From assembly GCF_039536745.1 (NCBI RefSeq), contig NZ_BAAAZE010000012.1:124001-188000 (forward strand): 64,000 nt of DNA. The letters run 5' to 3'. Positions 1 to 8,827 of this stretch are shown here, in pieces. The notes beneath the pieces are model-generated. The model was not told the origin of the DNA. It searched no databases and saw only the letters and a program-made list of their open reading frames with translations. This DNA comes from Actimicrobium antarcticum (GTDB lineage: Bacteria > Pseudomonadota > Gammaproteobacteria > Burkholderiales > Burkholderiaceae_D). Each line of letters opens with the position of its first letter. The stretch's first letter is position 1. A program made the translations under genes and the position numbers.

Positions 1-457
1 CTTGATTCTAACAAAAAATTCATTAAAAATATAAATTTGTTTTATTTGTTATAAATGAATTTTTAATTCAGGACGGGCTGTGAATTAGTTGCAGCAGATG
101 GCCTCCGCCGACGTGGATAAAAGCGTCGCAAATCGATTCCGCTGCGTGATGAACCTGACGTTACTCACGGTGATGACGCGAGCACTTATCAAGGCCTGCT
201 CGGCCGTCGTCGCCAAGTACGGACAAAAACTCGCAAGATGCCTCTGGCGCAGGACATCGCCTTGTCGCAAGCAAAATTCCTCAGCCCACCGATCAAAAAT
301 GCCAATGATCCTCAAGCGACTAATCATGATTATTAACAAAAACAACAATTAATCATCAAAAAATCGTTGTGACTTTTCCTAAAAACGAAAATTTTCTTTG
401 GTTAAATTGGCAGAATTAATTAAAATAAGAATCTCAAAAAAATTCAGCGAACCTACC
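1..457. other. Intergenic region upstream of the response regulator
   Basis: No convincing gene is seen. The outer parts are very AT-rich, while about 85-340 is GC-rich like coding DNA, so it could be the remains of a gene or an RNA. The left end holds an 11-bp inverted repeat, AAAAATTCATT at 14-24 and AATGAATTTTT at 54-64, with a 29-bp spacer. A perfect 12-bp palindrome, TAATCATGATTA, lies at 321-332, about 125 bases before the chosen start of the next gene. It is a candidate operator. The short open frames in the GC-rich block have no recognisable motif and no ribosome binding site that I trust. Confidence 0.5.
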
Positions 458-1069
458 ATGCCTCCTGCAGAAATTTGTACGACACAAAATGCAGCCCAGA
501 TCCTTGGCATCTCTGTCACGTCGGTACAGCAACTGGTGGAATCCGGCGTGATCGAAGCCTGGAAAACCAAAGGCGGCCACCGGCGAATTCCGCTCGCAGC
601 GATCGAAGCCTACAAGGCCTCGCAAGCCACGGCGTCCGAACATAGCGCGGTTGGATCTTTCAAGGCCAGAAAACCCGCGATACTGATCATCGAAGACAAC
701 CCGATGCAGCGTGAGCTCTACGACAAAAAAATTGCCACGTGGAATATTGGTGCGACAGTGACGTTCTGCGAAAACGGTTACCAGGCGTTGATCGAGATCG
801 CACGCCACAAACCGCACATCCTGCTAGCCGACATCATGATGGACGGCATTGATGGCTACGAAGTCATCATGACGCTCATGGGATATCCGGATCTGGCGGA
901 TATGCATATCGCCATCCTGTCCAGCCTGACCAGCCAGGAACTGGAAACCCGTGGCGGCATCCCTGACGGCGTGGTGTATTTCGGCAAACCAATCAATTAC
1001 GATGAGTTGCGCGGATATTTGCGTGCTTGCTGCGCGCAACAGAATCGCAAGGCACCGGTCAGGGTTTAA
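458..1069 (+). CDS. Response regulator with N-terminal excisionase/MerR-type HTH
   Basis: A 203-residue cytoplasmic regulator. Residues about 8-53 form an excisionase/MerR-like helix-turn-helix (TTQNAAQILGIS, then GGHRRI typical of the wing). Residues about 74-192 form a receiver domain with acidic pair E79/D80, phosphoacceptor D125 (LLADIMMDG), S155/S156 and K177 (GKPI). The order is HTH then receiver, the reverse of most two-component regulators. The ATG at 458 is preferred over an in-frame TTG at 398, because the extra 20 residues lie outside the HTH and are AT-rich. It is the first gene of a cassette with two kinases and an Hpt protein, and likely receives phosphate from them. Its target genes are unknown. 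Confidence 0.85.
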   Translation: MPPAEICTTQNAAQILGISVTSVQQLVESGVIEAWKTKGGHRRIPLAAIEAYKASQATASEHSAVGSFKARKPAILIIEDNPMQRELYDKKIATWNIGATVTFCENGYQALIEIARHKPHILLADIMMDGIDGYEVIMTLMGYPDLADMHIAILSSLTSQELETRGGIPDGVVYFGKPINYDELRGYLRACCAQQNRKAPVRV

Positions 1070-1083
1070 AGCGGAACATCTAC

Positions 1084-2712
1084 ATGCTGAAAAAAATCGA
1101 TATACGCATTGCCCTGTGCCTGTTCGCTGCTTTGATAATCGGAGGGATGTGGACGAGCGCACTGGTGCAACTGGATGACGCCAGGAAGCGCGATATCGAA
1201 ATCGCCCAGCGCGATGCGCGCAGTCTGGCGCGCCTGTTCGATGAGCACGCCAACCGCACCATCGAATCGGCTGATCAGGCCGTGACCTATCTGCGCTTTC
1301 GCTACAACGCGGTTGGCGCCGCGCTCGATATAGCGCAGGACCTGAAAGTTGGTCTCAATCCCGACGATATCTACAACCTGTTTGCGATTGTCGATGACCG
1401 GGGCGATATTGTCCTGTCCAGCAAGGCATTCAAGCCGACCAACCTGGCTGATCGCGAACATGTACGGGTGCACATGGAGGCAGACACCGGTCAGCTATTC
1501 ATCAGCAAACCCGTGCTGGGGCGGGTTTCTAATAAATGGGCGATTCAAATGACGCGCCGGATCAACCATCCCGATGGCAGCTTCAAGGGCGTGGTGGTGG
1601 TGTCGATGGATCCGCAATACTTTACGCAGCTCTATAACGATATTGATGTCGGCAAGTTCGGTGCGATTTCGCTCATCGGGGCCGATGGCGTGGTTCGAGT
1701 CCGCCGTATCGGTAAGGAAGACGCGATGGGAATTGATATTTCCGGAAGTCCTCTCTTCAACGCAATGACAGAAAATGGCCGCGGCACCATCACAGCCAGT
1801 AGCTCGATCGACGGCAGGCAACGGATCTACGCCTACGAAAAACTCAAAGACCATCCGATGTTTGTGTCAGTCGGCATTGATCTGGAAGAACGACTGGCCC
1901 CCTACTATGCGCAACGTACACAAACATTGGTGCAAGCCAGCGGGGTTACGCTACTGATACTGCTGTTCGTGGCGGGCATGATCGTCATGCTGCGGCGCCT
2001 GATCGAGAGCCGTGAACAGGCAATCGCTGCAAACCTTGCCAAGTCACGCTTTCTGTCAAACATGTCCCATGAATTGCGCACGCCGCTCAATGGCATTCTT
2101 GGCTTTTCGGAATTGCTGATCGACGAACTGGGAACAGCGCCGACAGCCGCCTTGGCAACATCAATCAACCAGTGTGGCGCTGACCTGCTGCGACAAGTCG
2201 ATTCAGTACTGGGTTTGAGCGCGCTGGATGCCGATCAGGTCATCCTCGACAAGAGACCGGAAAACCTGCGCGATTTGCTGCAAGAGGCCATTCGGAATCA
2301 CGCGGGCAAGGCGCTGGACAAGCAGATGACGCTACGTATCGACGTCGCCACCGATGTTGCGGATACTATCTTCTGCGACCGGGCCAGGTTGCTGAGCGTG
2401 CTCGACAAACTGCTCGACAACGCGATCAGATTCACCAGCGCCGGAACCATCAACGTCAGCGTCACTGCGTCGCAAAACGAAATGCAGTTTTCGGTCAGTG
2501 ATAGCGGATGTGGCGTGACGATCGAACATCAGGCAGCTATTTTTGGCGACTTCTCACAAACCGATGATTCACCAGCGCGCCGCAACGGTGGACTTGGTCT
2601 TGGCCTGGCCATTGCAAGGCGACTGGTGGAATTAATGGGCGGAAAACTGGCATTGCATTCATTGCCCGGAAAAGGGTCCACGTTCTCGTTCAATTTGCCG
2701 CAACGAATCTGA
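1084..2712 (+). CDS. Membrane sensor histidine kinase with extracellular Cache domain
   Basis: A 542-residue kinase beginning 14 bases after the response regulator. It has one transmembrane helix near residues 8-25, a periplasmic region of about 250 residues with Cache-like features (IVDDRGDIVLSS, then ADREHVRVH), and a second helix near 284-303. HisKA follows with phospho-acceptor H329 in SHELRTPLNG, then a HATPase with an N box (LDKLLDNAIRFT), G1 (SDSGCG) and G2 (GGLGLGLAIARR). There is no receiver domain, so it could pass phosphate to the neighbouring regulator or through the Hpt protein. The sensed ligand is unknown; Cache domains of this kind often bind small organic molecules. The ATG at 1084 puts the membrane helix at the N-terminus and is preferred to an upstream non-ATG codon. 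Confidence 0.88.
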   Translation: MLKKIDIRIALCLFAALIIGGMWTSALVQLDDARKRDIEIAQRDARSLARLFDEHANRTIESADQAVTYLRFRYNAVGAALDIAQDLKVGLNPDDIYNLFAIVDDRGDIVLSSKAFKPTNLADREHVRVHMEADTGQLFISKPVLGRVSNKWAIQMTRRINHPDGSFKGVVVVSMDPQYFTQLYNDIDVGKFGAISLIGADGVVRVRRIGKEDAMGIDISGSPLFNAMTENGRGTITASSSIDGRQRIYAYEKLKDHPMFVSVGIDLEERLAPYYAQRTQTLVQASGVTLLILLFVAGMIVMLRRLIESREQAIAANLAKSRFLSNMSHELRTPLNGILGFSELLIDELGTAPTAALATSINQCGADLLRQVDSVLGLSALDADQVILDKRPENLRDLLQEAIRNHAGKALDKQMTLRIDVATDVADTIFCDRARLLSVLDKLLDNAIRFTSAGTINVSVTASQNEMQFSVSDSGCGVTIEHQAAIFGDFSQTDDSPARRNGGLGLGLAIARRLVELMGGKLALHSLPGKGSTFSFNLPQRI

Positions 2713-2780
2713 CAGGTTGGCGATCAACGCGGGCTTTGCCGCTCTCCTGTCCGATTACGTCGTTGCTGAAAAAGGCTGCC

Positions 2781-3179
2781 ATGCGCTCTCACCAGTACCA
2801 ATTTATCGACCCCTTGTTTCTGATGCAAATAGTTGCCGATGATCTTGACTTGTTCTGCGAGCTGTCGACCATCTTCATCAACACTGCACCGCCGATGTTC
2901 GATCGTCTGAGCCGTGCAATAGTGAAAGACGACAGCAAGGCCACCCGCTTTGAAAGCCATGCGCTAAAGGGCTCAACCTCACTGGTGGGCGCTAGCCAAT
3001 TGAGCGCGATGCTCGAGGAAGTCGAGCGTCAATCCCGTCTGGGCGAGCAAGCACTGATAGGCCCGTGTCTTCCGGAATTGACGCGCCTTTTCGACGCGGT
3101 AATGCAAGAAATTCAAGCCAGCATCATTCGATGTTCCGGTGACGCAGAGCAGTCCATATCGAGCCAGCTTGAGCCATGA
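2781..3179 (+). CDS. Stand-alone Hpt phosphotransfer protein
   Basis: A small cytoplasmic protein of about 132 residues. The segment RFESHALKGSTSLVGASQL matches the Hpt signature H-x-LKG-(x)4-G, where the histidine carries the phosphate, and the surrounding sequence is helical. ATG 2781 is chosen over an upstream TTG at 2736 because the conserved part begins right after it. Its stop codon overlaps the ATG of the following hybrid kinase by 4 bases, so the two are probably translationally coupled. In a phosphorelay it would shuttle phosphate between the receiver of the hybrid kinase and the HTH response regulator at the head of the cassette. That route is inferred from gene order. Confidence 0.85.
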   Translation: MRSHQYQFIDPLFLMQIVADDLDLFCELSTIFINTAPPMFDRLSRAIVKDDSKATRFESHALKGSTSLVGASQLSAMLEEVERQSRLGEQALIGPCLPELTRLFDAVMQEIQASIIRCSGDAEQSISSQLEP

Positions 3180-5557
3180 AAAAAATCAGCGCGGATAGGC
3201 GCGTTGCCTTACCCGCGGCGAGCGCACGTGTATCAGGGTCAGGTGAACGGACACAGCGCAGAATCGCCAGCGCACGCCGCACAGCCGCAATCATTGGCAG
3301 CCTGCTAATCGCTTTGCTGGTGATAGCAATTGTTGCGGCAAGCTGGATTTTGCGCGAGCGCGCCATCGATGACTGGCGCAATGAATTGGGCAACCTGTCG
3401 CTGGTGCTGGCAGAAAATACCGCACAGACGATGGCATCGACTTATCTGGTGCTCAACAGCATCGTCGAGACTGTCGATGGCGCTGGCGCCAAGGACCAGG
3501 ATGATCTGATCAAGGCATTCCGAAACCCGCAAACCCAGCAAATGATGCGCGACAAGATCACCGCACTGCCGCAAGTGGATGTGGCGACCATCGTCGGCGC
3601 TAATGGTGATGTAGTGACCTTCACACGCGCCTTTCCGGCACCGGTGATCAACCTTGCGAACAGGGATTATTTCAAGCATCACCAGGAAAATGTCGACCCT
3701 GCCGTATTTCTCAGCCAGCCAGTCAAGAACAAGGGCAACGGCAAATGGACTTTTTACATCAGCCGCCGCATCAACAACCATGATGGAAAATTCCTGGGTA
3801 GCGTGCTGATCGGCATCTCGTGCGATTTTTTCGGCAATTTTTTCAAGAATGTCAGTCTGGGTGAACATGCATCCGTCACACTGATTCGGCGTGATTACAC
3901 GGTGCTGGCACGCTGGCCAAGCGTGGATGAACTGATCGGTGAAAAAAATCTCAAGGGCTCTACCCGTGACGTCATGGATTCGGGCAAGAGCCACGACGTC
4001 ATTCTGAAACAGGGTCCCCGACAGTCAACCGGCGTGCTGGATAGCAATCGCATGGGCGCGGTACGTCTGGTCAATGGCTATCCGCTGATCGTCAATATCA
4101 CCATCACGGACGACTTGTACCTGAGTGGTTGGCAGCGCACCGTGCGTTTGCTCGGAGGAATCGTATTGGTCAGCATGATTGCCTTGTGCATCGCCTTCGT
4201 GTTGATCGCAGCCATTCTGAAGCGGCGCGAACAGGATGCTGAAAAATCACTGTCTCTGATCAAAATGGCCGAGTCAGCCAACGAAGCCAAATCGCGCTTC
4301 CTGGCCATGATGAGCCACGAAATCCGCACGCCCATGAACGGCATCCTGGGCATGTCTGAATTGATGCTTGAAACCAGTCTTGATCCGGTCCAGAGCGGTT
4401 ACGCCCGGAACGTCCATGACGGTGCTGGCGACCTGATGCGGATCATCAACGAGATCCTCGATTTCTCGAAAATCGAATCAGGCCATATGACCATTGAAGC
4501 CACGCCGTTCGATCCGGTGAAATTACTGCACGATGTGATCGGCATGTACCGGTCGAGCATCGGTGACAAGCCGCTGACCATCGACGTGCGCGTTGCATCG
4601 GCGATGCCTTCCCATGTGATCGGAGACGCGGCAAGGATCCGCCAGATACTGGGCAACCTGATTACGAACGCCATCAAGTTCACGCCAGCGGGTGTGATCA
4701 CGGCAACCTTCACAGGCACCATCGACAGCACCGATCCTTTCCTGCTGATACTGGACTATACGGTGACCGACAGCGGGATCGGCATCAGCCCGGATGCGCA
4801 GGTGCGCCTGTTCCAGCCGTTCATCCAGGCCGACGACACGATTAGCCGCAAATATGGCGGTACCGGACTGGGCCTGGCAATTTCACGGCGCCTGGCCGAG
4901 CTGATGCAGGGCGAAATTCTGTGTCATAGCGATGTCGGTATCGGCTCACGATTTACGCTGCGTATTCCATGCCGCATCGCCACGCAACACGCTGTCGACG
5001 CCTCGCTTGCGGAACTGCCGCCCATGCCGGCGACCGGCACCAAACAGGAACTTGCCGATGCCATGCCGCAGCCAATACCAACATTGATGGCGCCGAGTCC
5101 GTCTGTTGCAGCTTCCACAACAGCCGCCATCGCATCTCCGTTGCCGGAGCCGGCAATCGCAAAACGCATCCTGGTCGCCGAAGATACCGAGATGAACCGG
5201 CAGCTGGTGCGCATCCTGCTGACCAAGCGCGGTTACCTCGTCGAGGAAGCCGTAAACGGCCAGCTCGCGCTGGATGCGCTGGCGAGCAAACGCTATGACC
5301 TGGTACTGATGGATTGCATGATGCCGGTGATGGATGGCTACGAAGCGACGCGGCGCTGGCGCAGTGTCGAGGCCAGCAGTGGTACGACGCGTACACCCAT
5401 CGTTGCGCTGACAGCGAGTGCGATCGAGGGCGACCGAGAGCGTTGCCTGGCTGTCGGCATGGATGATTACCTGACAAAACCATTTTCTGCGGTTGCTCTG
5501 GCGGCGATGGTTGTGCACTGGTCGAGCACGGAGTCGGACAACGGGAGTACTACTTAG
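3176..5557 (+). CDS. Hybrid sensor histidine kinase (Cache-HisKA-HATPase-REC)
   Basis: A 793-residue protein. A basic N-terminus leads into a transmembrane helix at about 37-58. A periplasmic Cache-type domain follows (TIVGANGDVVTFT, then ANRDYFKHH), with a second helix at about 325-347. HisKA has H381 in SHEIRTPMNGILGMSEL. The HATPase has ILGNLITNAIKFTP, TDSGIGIS and YGGTGLGLAISRR. An Ala/Pro-rich linker (about 603-660) leads to a receiver with acidic E669/D670, phosphoacceptor D713 (VLMDCMMPVMDGYEAT), T746 and K768. It overlaps the Hpt gene by 4 bases. Its periplasmic region resembles that of the kinase at 1084, which suggests a duplication, but it adds the receiver needed for a four-step relay. 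Confidence 0.9.
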   Translation: MKKISADRRVALPAASARVSGSGERTQRRIASARRTAAIIGSLLIALLVIAIVAASWILRERAIDDWRNELGNLSLVLAENTAQTMASTYLVLNSIVETVDGAGAKDQDDLIKAFRNPQTQQMMRDKITALPQVDVATIVGANGDVVTFTRAFPAPVINLANRDYFKHHQENVDPAVFLSQPVKNKGNGKWTFYISRRINNHDGKFLGSVLIGISCDFFGNFFKNVSLGEHASVTLIRRDYTVLARWPSVDELIGEKNLKGSTRDVMDSGKSHDVILKQGPRQSTGVLDSNRMGAVRLVNGYPLIVNITITDDLYLSGWQRTVRLLGGIVLVSMIALCIAFVLIAAILKRREQDAEKSLSLIKMAESANEAKSRFLAMMSHEIRTPMNGILGMSELMLETSLDPVQSGYARNVHDGAGDLMRIINEILDFSKIESGHMTIEATPFDPVKLLHDVIGMYRSSIGDKPLTIDVRVASAMPSHVIGDAARIRQILGNLITNAIKFTPAGVITATFTGTIDSTDPFLLILDYTVTDSGIGISPDAQVRLFQPFIQADDTISRKYGGTGLGLAISRRLAELMQGEILCHSDVGIGSRFTLRIPCRIATQHAVDASLAELPPMPATGTKQELADAMPQPIPTLMAPSPSVAASTTAAIASPLPEPAIAKRILVAEDTEMNRQLVRILLTKRGYLVEEAVNGQLALDALASKRYDLVLMDCMMPVMDGYEATRRWRSVEASSGTTRTPIVALTASAIEGDRERCLAVGMDDYLTKPFSAVALAAMVVHWSSTESDNGSTT

Positions 5558-5618
5558 ACGATGGCCTGATCTGCTTCAAGCGATCAGAGGGCTAGCCAAC
5601 CTTCAACCCCGCTCCGAC

Positions 5619-6395
5619 TCACAGCACGCCACGCGGATGATGCAGCGCGTGCTCGACTTCTTCCATCATCTGGCTCGACTGACGCGGGTCACGCGTCAAA
5701 CCGAACCGGCCATCACGTAACGCAACCGCCAGCGTTTGCGCCGCCAATGGCTGCTCCAGTTCGGCGGCCTGCCGAAACAACTGAACAGCACGGGTCTGAT
5801 CCGCCACCACGCCATCACCGTCGAGAAAAGCGTTGCCGAGCATGAACATGGCATCCGGATTGCCCAGCGCCGCAGCGCGTGCAAACCAGTCTGCGGCGAG
5901 CGCCCGATCAATCGCTACGCCATAACCATTCTTGTAGATCAATCCCAGAAAATACGCGGCCTGCGGATGTCCCTGTTGTGCGGCCTTGTCAAACCACTGA
6001 CGCGCCTGCGGCCGATCGGCGCGCTGCACCGACGTCCCGTCGAAGCAGGCTTTTGCCAGCAGATACTGGGCTGCGCTATCGCCACGTTGCGCCGCCGCCT
6101 GCGCGAACTGCAGGCCCTCCGCTACGCTGGCGGTATCACCCCGTGCCAGCAGCACGCTGGCAGCCGCCCGTTGTGCCGCCAGATTGCCGCGCCCGGCAGC
6201 CTGGCGCAATTGCGCTAACGCAGCAGGATCGTGCACTGCCGCAGCCCGCATCCGCAGACGGTCTACTTCGGCCGCCTGCAATGCACCGTGCTGCATCTGC
6301 CACGCCAGCGCCATGGCGCCAATCAGGCTAGCCAGCACCAGCACCAGTGCGATACGATGCCGGCAGATCCAGCCGGTTGCGTGCAACGGCATCAC
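5619..6395 (-). CDS. Sel1-repeat (TPR-like) membrane-anchored protein
   Basis: A 258-residue protein with one N-terminal hydrophobic segment (about residues 13-30, uncleaved or signal anchor) followed by several Sel1-like repeats: AQYLLAKACFDGTSVQ, then ARQWFDKAAQQGHPQAAYFLGLIYKNGYGV, AADWFARAAALGNPDAMFMLGNAFLDGDGV and AVQLFRQAAELEQPLAAQTLAVAL. Such repeats form helical scaffolds for protein binding. The first codon is GTG and overlaps the stop of the nucleotidase gene by 4 bases (GTGA), which suggests translational coupling; the second codon is ATG. A functional link to the nucleotidase is inferred only from this overlap. The partner protein is unknown. Confidence 0.8.
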   Translation of the reverse strand: MMPLHATGWICRHRIALVLVLASLIGAMALAWQMQHGALQAAEVDRLRMRAAAVHDPAALAQLRQAAGRGNLAAQRAAASVLLARGDTASVAEGLQFAQAAAQRGDSAAQYLLAKACFDGTSVQRADRPQARQWFDKAAQQGHPQAAYFLGLIYKNGYGVAIDRALAADWFARAAALGNPDAMFMLGNAFLDGDGVVADQTRAVQLFRQAAELEQPLAAQTLAVALRDGRFGLTRDPRQSSQMMEEVEHALHHPRGVL

Positions 6396-8443
6396 TTGCT
6401 CAGGTCGATCTGAAAGACCGACAGACCAGTGCCCGTGCCATCGTCGGCCGCCAGCAGCGAGACGTTATTGAGACCGGCCGCCTGCGCCAGCGCCAGCGTA
6501 CCGACCGCCGATTTGAAGGTCACCGGGCCGGCGGTGCTGACCTTCGTGAAGAACCAGCTGCGGCTGCTGCCATTGGCGGCCAGCGTGAGGTTCTTCTGGT
6601 CCTTGATGAACGAAATCAGCACATCCCGGTTGGCATCGGGCGAGGCGTAAATGGTCTTGGTACCGTCGATCCCCGGGAAATTTCCGCCACCACTGGCGCG
6701 GTAGTTGTTGGTGGCGATGACAAATTCCTGTGTCAGCGACATCGGCGCACCGAGGTAGGTCAGATTCCTGATGCGACTGCCGAGTGGCTGCGTGACATCG
6801 ATTTCATAACGCACATCGGGTGAAGTGAACATGTCGAAGTTATAGCCGGGAAAAGTGCTGATCAGCGGTTGCGCGGCAGTGGCGTTCGGGTCGATCAGGT
6901 TGAACCGTTTGGCGGCAGTTTCCAGCCAGTTCCTGACATCGTTGCCGGTCACCTTGACCGCATAAATCGTGTTCGGATACAGGTACAGATCGGCCGCATT
7001 GTTGATCGCCACATTGCCCGCAGCGACATCCGTGAAATCGCTGCCGCCGGCAAAGCCGCTCTTGAATGGCGCGCTGACGGACAGCACAGGCAAGGCTGCA
7101 TATTGCGGCAGGCTGGCCTTGATGTAGGCGGCGACATATGCCGCCTGGGCCTGGTTCACGACCTGGATCGCAGAGACATCGCCGACATCGGCAAAATAGC
7201 TCGACAGCTTGAAATTGGTGGTGCCGACCGGCGTCTTGACATAGGCGATGGTGGCCTGGTGCTCGACATCGATGGCGGTGGCCACCGTCGGATCGGGATC
7301 AACAAAACTACCGTCGGCATTCTTGATGCTGCGCGCCTCGACCGTGGTCTTGCTCTTGTCGATCACCCAGGCCTTGCCGTCATACGCCATCTTCAGCTTG
7401 ATCACGCCCAGATGCTGCCCCCAGAAATTTGCCATCACGGTCGGCACACCGTTGACCAGACCGGCGACCTTATCGACGCCTGGCAGGTTGAACTGGGCCA
7501 CCGTGCTTTTTGCATTCGGGAAAACCTGGTGCGAATGGCCAATCAGCATCGCATCGATACCCGGGACTTGCGACAGATGCCAGTTGCCGTTTTCCATCGA
7601 CGGCAGATAGGTCGCGTTATCCAGCCCGCCATGCGAAATCGCCACGACGATGTCAGCGCCCTTGGCGCGCATTTCCGGCACATATTTCGTCGCCAGTTCC
7701 TTGATGCCATCGGTACTGACATTGCCATCGAGCCAGCGTTTGTCCCAGCTCATGACGGTCGGCGGCGTGAAGCCGATTACGCCAACCTTGACCAGCGCAG
7801 TGGCGGCCTTGCCGTCTGGCCCGGTCACATTCATGGTGCGCGACAGAATCACGTAGGGCTTGAAAATCGGTGCGCCATCCTTGGTGCTCAGCACGTTGGC
7901 CAGCACCTGCGGAAAATTCGGTCCGGCGCAACTCTTCTGATTAGCCACGGCGGGCATGACATTGACATTGAACTTGCTACCGGTGACCTGCGCCAGATAT
8001 GGCAGGCCAAAATTGAACTCATGGTTGCCGATCCCGCCGGCGTCAAAGCCGGCAGCGTTCATCACCTTGTACATCGCCAGCGTCTGGTCGCACGTGATGG
8101 GGTTGACCAGTGCCTGGTAATCCGACAGCGAAGTTCCCTGGATGGTGTCGCCATTGTCGAACAGCAGCGTATTCTTGCTCTCGGCACGGGCCGCCTTGAT
8201 CAGCGTGGCAGTGCGCTCGAAACCGATGCTCTTGTTGTCGGCCAGCTTGAAGTAATCATAGCTGCGGATATTGGTGTGCAGATCGGTGGTCTCCAGTATC
8301 GTCAGATCGGCGCTGGTGCCGCTGGCGATCACGGCCGCCTGCAGTGGCACGGGAGACAGCGCCGTCACGCCGGAACTAGTGCCACCACAGGCGGCCAGAG
8401 TCAACACGGTGAGTAGCGATACAGCAAGGGGTATGCGGGGCAT
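6392..8443 (-). CDS. Bifunctional 2',3'-cyclic-nucleotide 2'-phosphodiesterase / 5'-nucleotidase lipoprotein
   Basis: A 683-residue exported enzyme of the CpdB/UshA class that hydrolyses nucleotides outside the cytoplasm. ATG 8443 is chosen because it gives a short leader ending in the lipobox LTLAAC; a longer frame to 8485 would bury it. Metallophosphatase motifs are present: TTDLHTN (D-x-H), GNHEFNFG, AISHGGLDN and LIGHSH. The C-terminal half matches the 5'-nucleotidase substrate domain (NNYRASGGGNFPG). The lipobox is followed by GGT, which suggests outer-membrane sorting. It likely salvages nucleosides and phosphate. The Sel1 protein overlaps its 3' end by 4 bases. Confidence 0.9.
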   Translation of the reverse strand: MPRIPLAVSLLTVLTLAACGGTSSGVTALSPVPLQAAVIASGTSADLTILETTDLHTNIRSYDYFKLADNKSIGFERTATLIKAARAESKNTLLFDNGDTIQGTSLSDYQALVNPITCDQTLAMYKVMNAAGFDAGGIGNHEFNFGLPYLAQVTGSKFNVNVMPAVANQKSCAGPNFPQVLANVLSTKDGAPIFKPYVILSRTMNVTGPDGKAATALVKVGVIGFTPPTVMSWDKRWLDGNVSTDGIKELATKYVPEMRAKGADIVVAISHGGLDNATYLPSMENGNWHLSQVPGIDAMLIGHSHQVFPNAKSTVAQFNLPGVDKVAGLVNGVPTVMANFWGQHLGVIKLKMAYDGKAWVIDKSKTTVEARSIKNADGSFVDPDPTVATAIDVEHQATIAYVKTPVGTTNFKLSSYFADVGDVSAIQVVNQAQAAYVAAYIKASLPQYAALPVLSVSAPFKSGFAGGSDFTDVAAGNVAINNAADLYLYPNTIYAVKVTGNDVRNWLETAAKRFNLIDPNATAAQPLISTFPGYNFDMFTSPDVRYEIDVTQPLGSRIRNLTYLGAPMSLTQEFVIATNNYRASGGGNFPGIDGTKTIYASPDANRDVLISFIKDQKNLTLAANGSSRSWFFTKVSTAGPVTFKSAVGTLALAQAAGLNNVSLLAADDGTGTGLSVFQIDLSK

Positions 8444-8827
8444 GGTTGTCTCGATAACAAGGGAAATTGGCGAGACTGTAGCCACGGTTTGTTACCCGGC
8501 GATGACGGGACTGATTTTTTGGCCGGCAGGTGTTCGGGTTGCGGCAGAATTCATGGATACCTGCCCTGCTACGAGCGGATTTCAACAGCGCGAAGGAGCG
8601 CCGGCCAGTCGATCAACGTTCCCGAGATTTTCCGACTGCGGAGCGTGCTCCTGCAATTTTCTCTGAAGTCGATACCGTTTGGTGACCGACTGTAGATCTG
8701 CCCGTAATATGGTTCGCTGAAGAATGTCGTAACACCAGGAACGCGGGTGTTACTATCAAAAAATCGTCAAGATTGCGTTGCACATCTGCGGTCCCTTGTG
8801 TAGCGATACACGAGTACGGAGGGTTCC
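8444..8827. other. Intergenic region between divergent nucleotidase and kinase genes
   Basis: This is a 384-base divergent spacer that should hold promoters for both neighbours. I see no gene. It contains an inverted repeat, GTAACACC (8729-8736) and GGTGTTAC (8746-8753), with a 9-base spacer. It also contains a short perfect hairpin at 8798-8811, with stem GTGTA/TACAC and loop GCGA, just before the ribosome binding site of the kinase gene. Confidence 0.5.
8817..8823 (+). promoter_or_regulatory. Strong Shine-Dalgarno of the soluble kinase gene
   Basis: The sequence CGGAGGG lies 4-5 bases before the ATG at 8828 and fixes the start. A GCGA-loop hairpin (8798-8811) ends only about five bases upstream, so folding there could influence initiation. 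Confidence 0.6.

Noticed and set aside
85..352. Two overlapping short frames on opposite strands in the left intergenic block
   Set aside because: No motif and no ribosome binding site; they mirror each other across the GC-rich island, so I report the region but not a gene.
1690..1705. GGTTCGAGTCC string resembling a tRNA T-loop
   Set aside because: It is inside the Cache domain of the first kinase (codons of GVVRVR), and no acceptor or anticodon stem fits around it.
6869..8416. Long open frame antisense to the nucleotidase gene
   Set aside because: The minus-strand frame has a lipobox and all catalytic motifs; the antisense protein has none.
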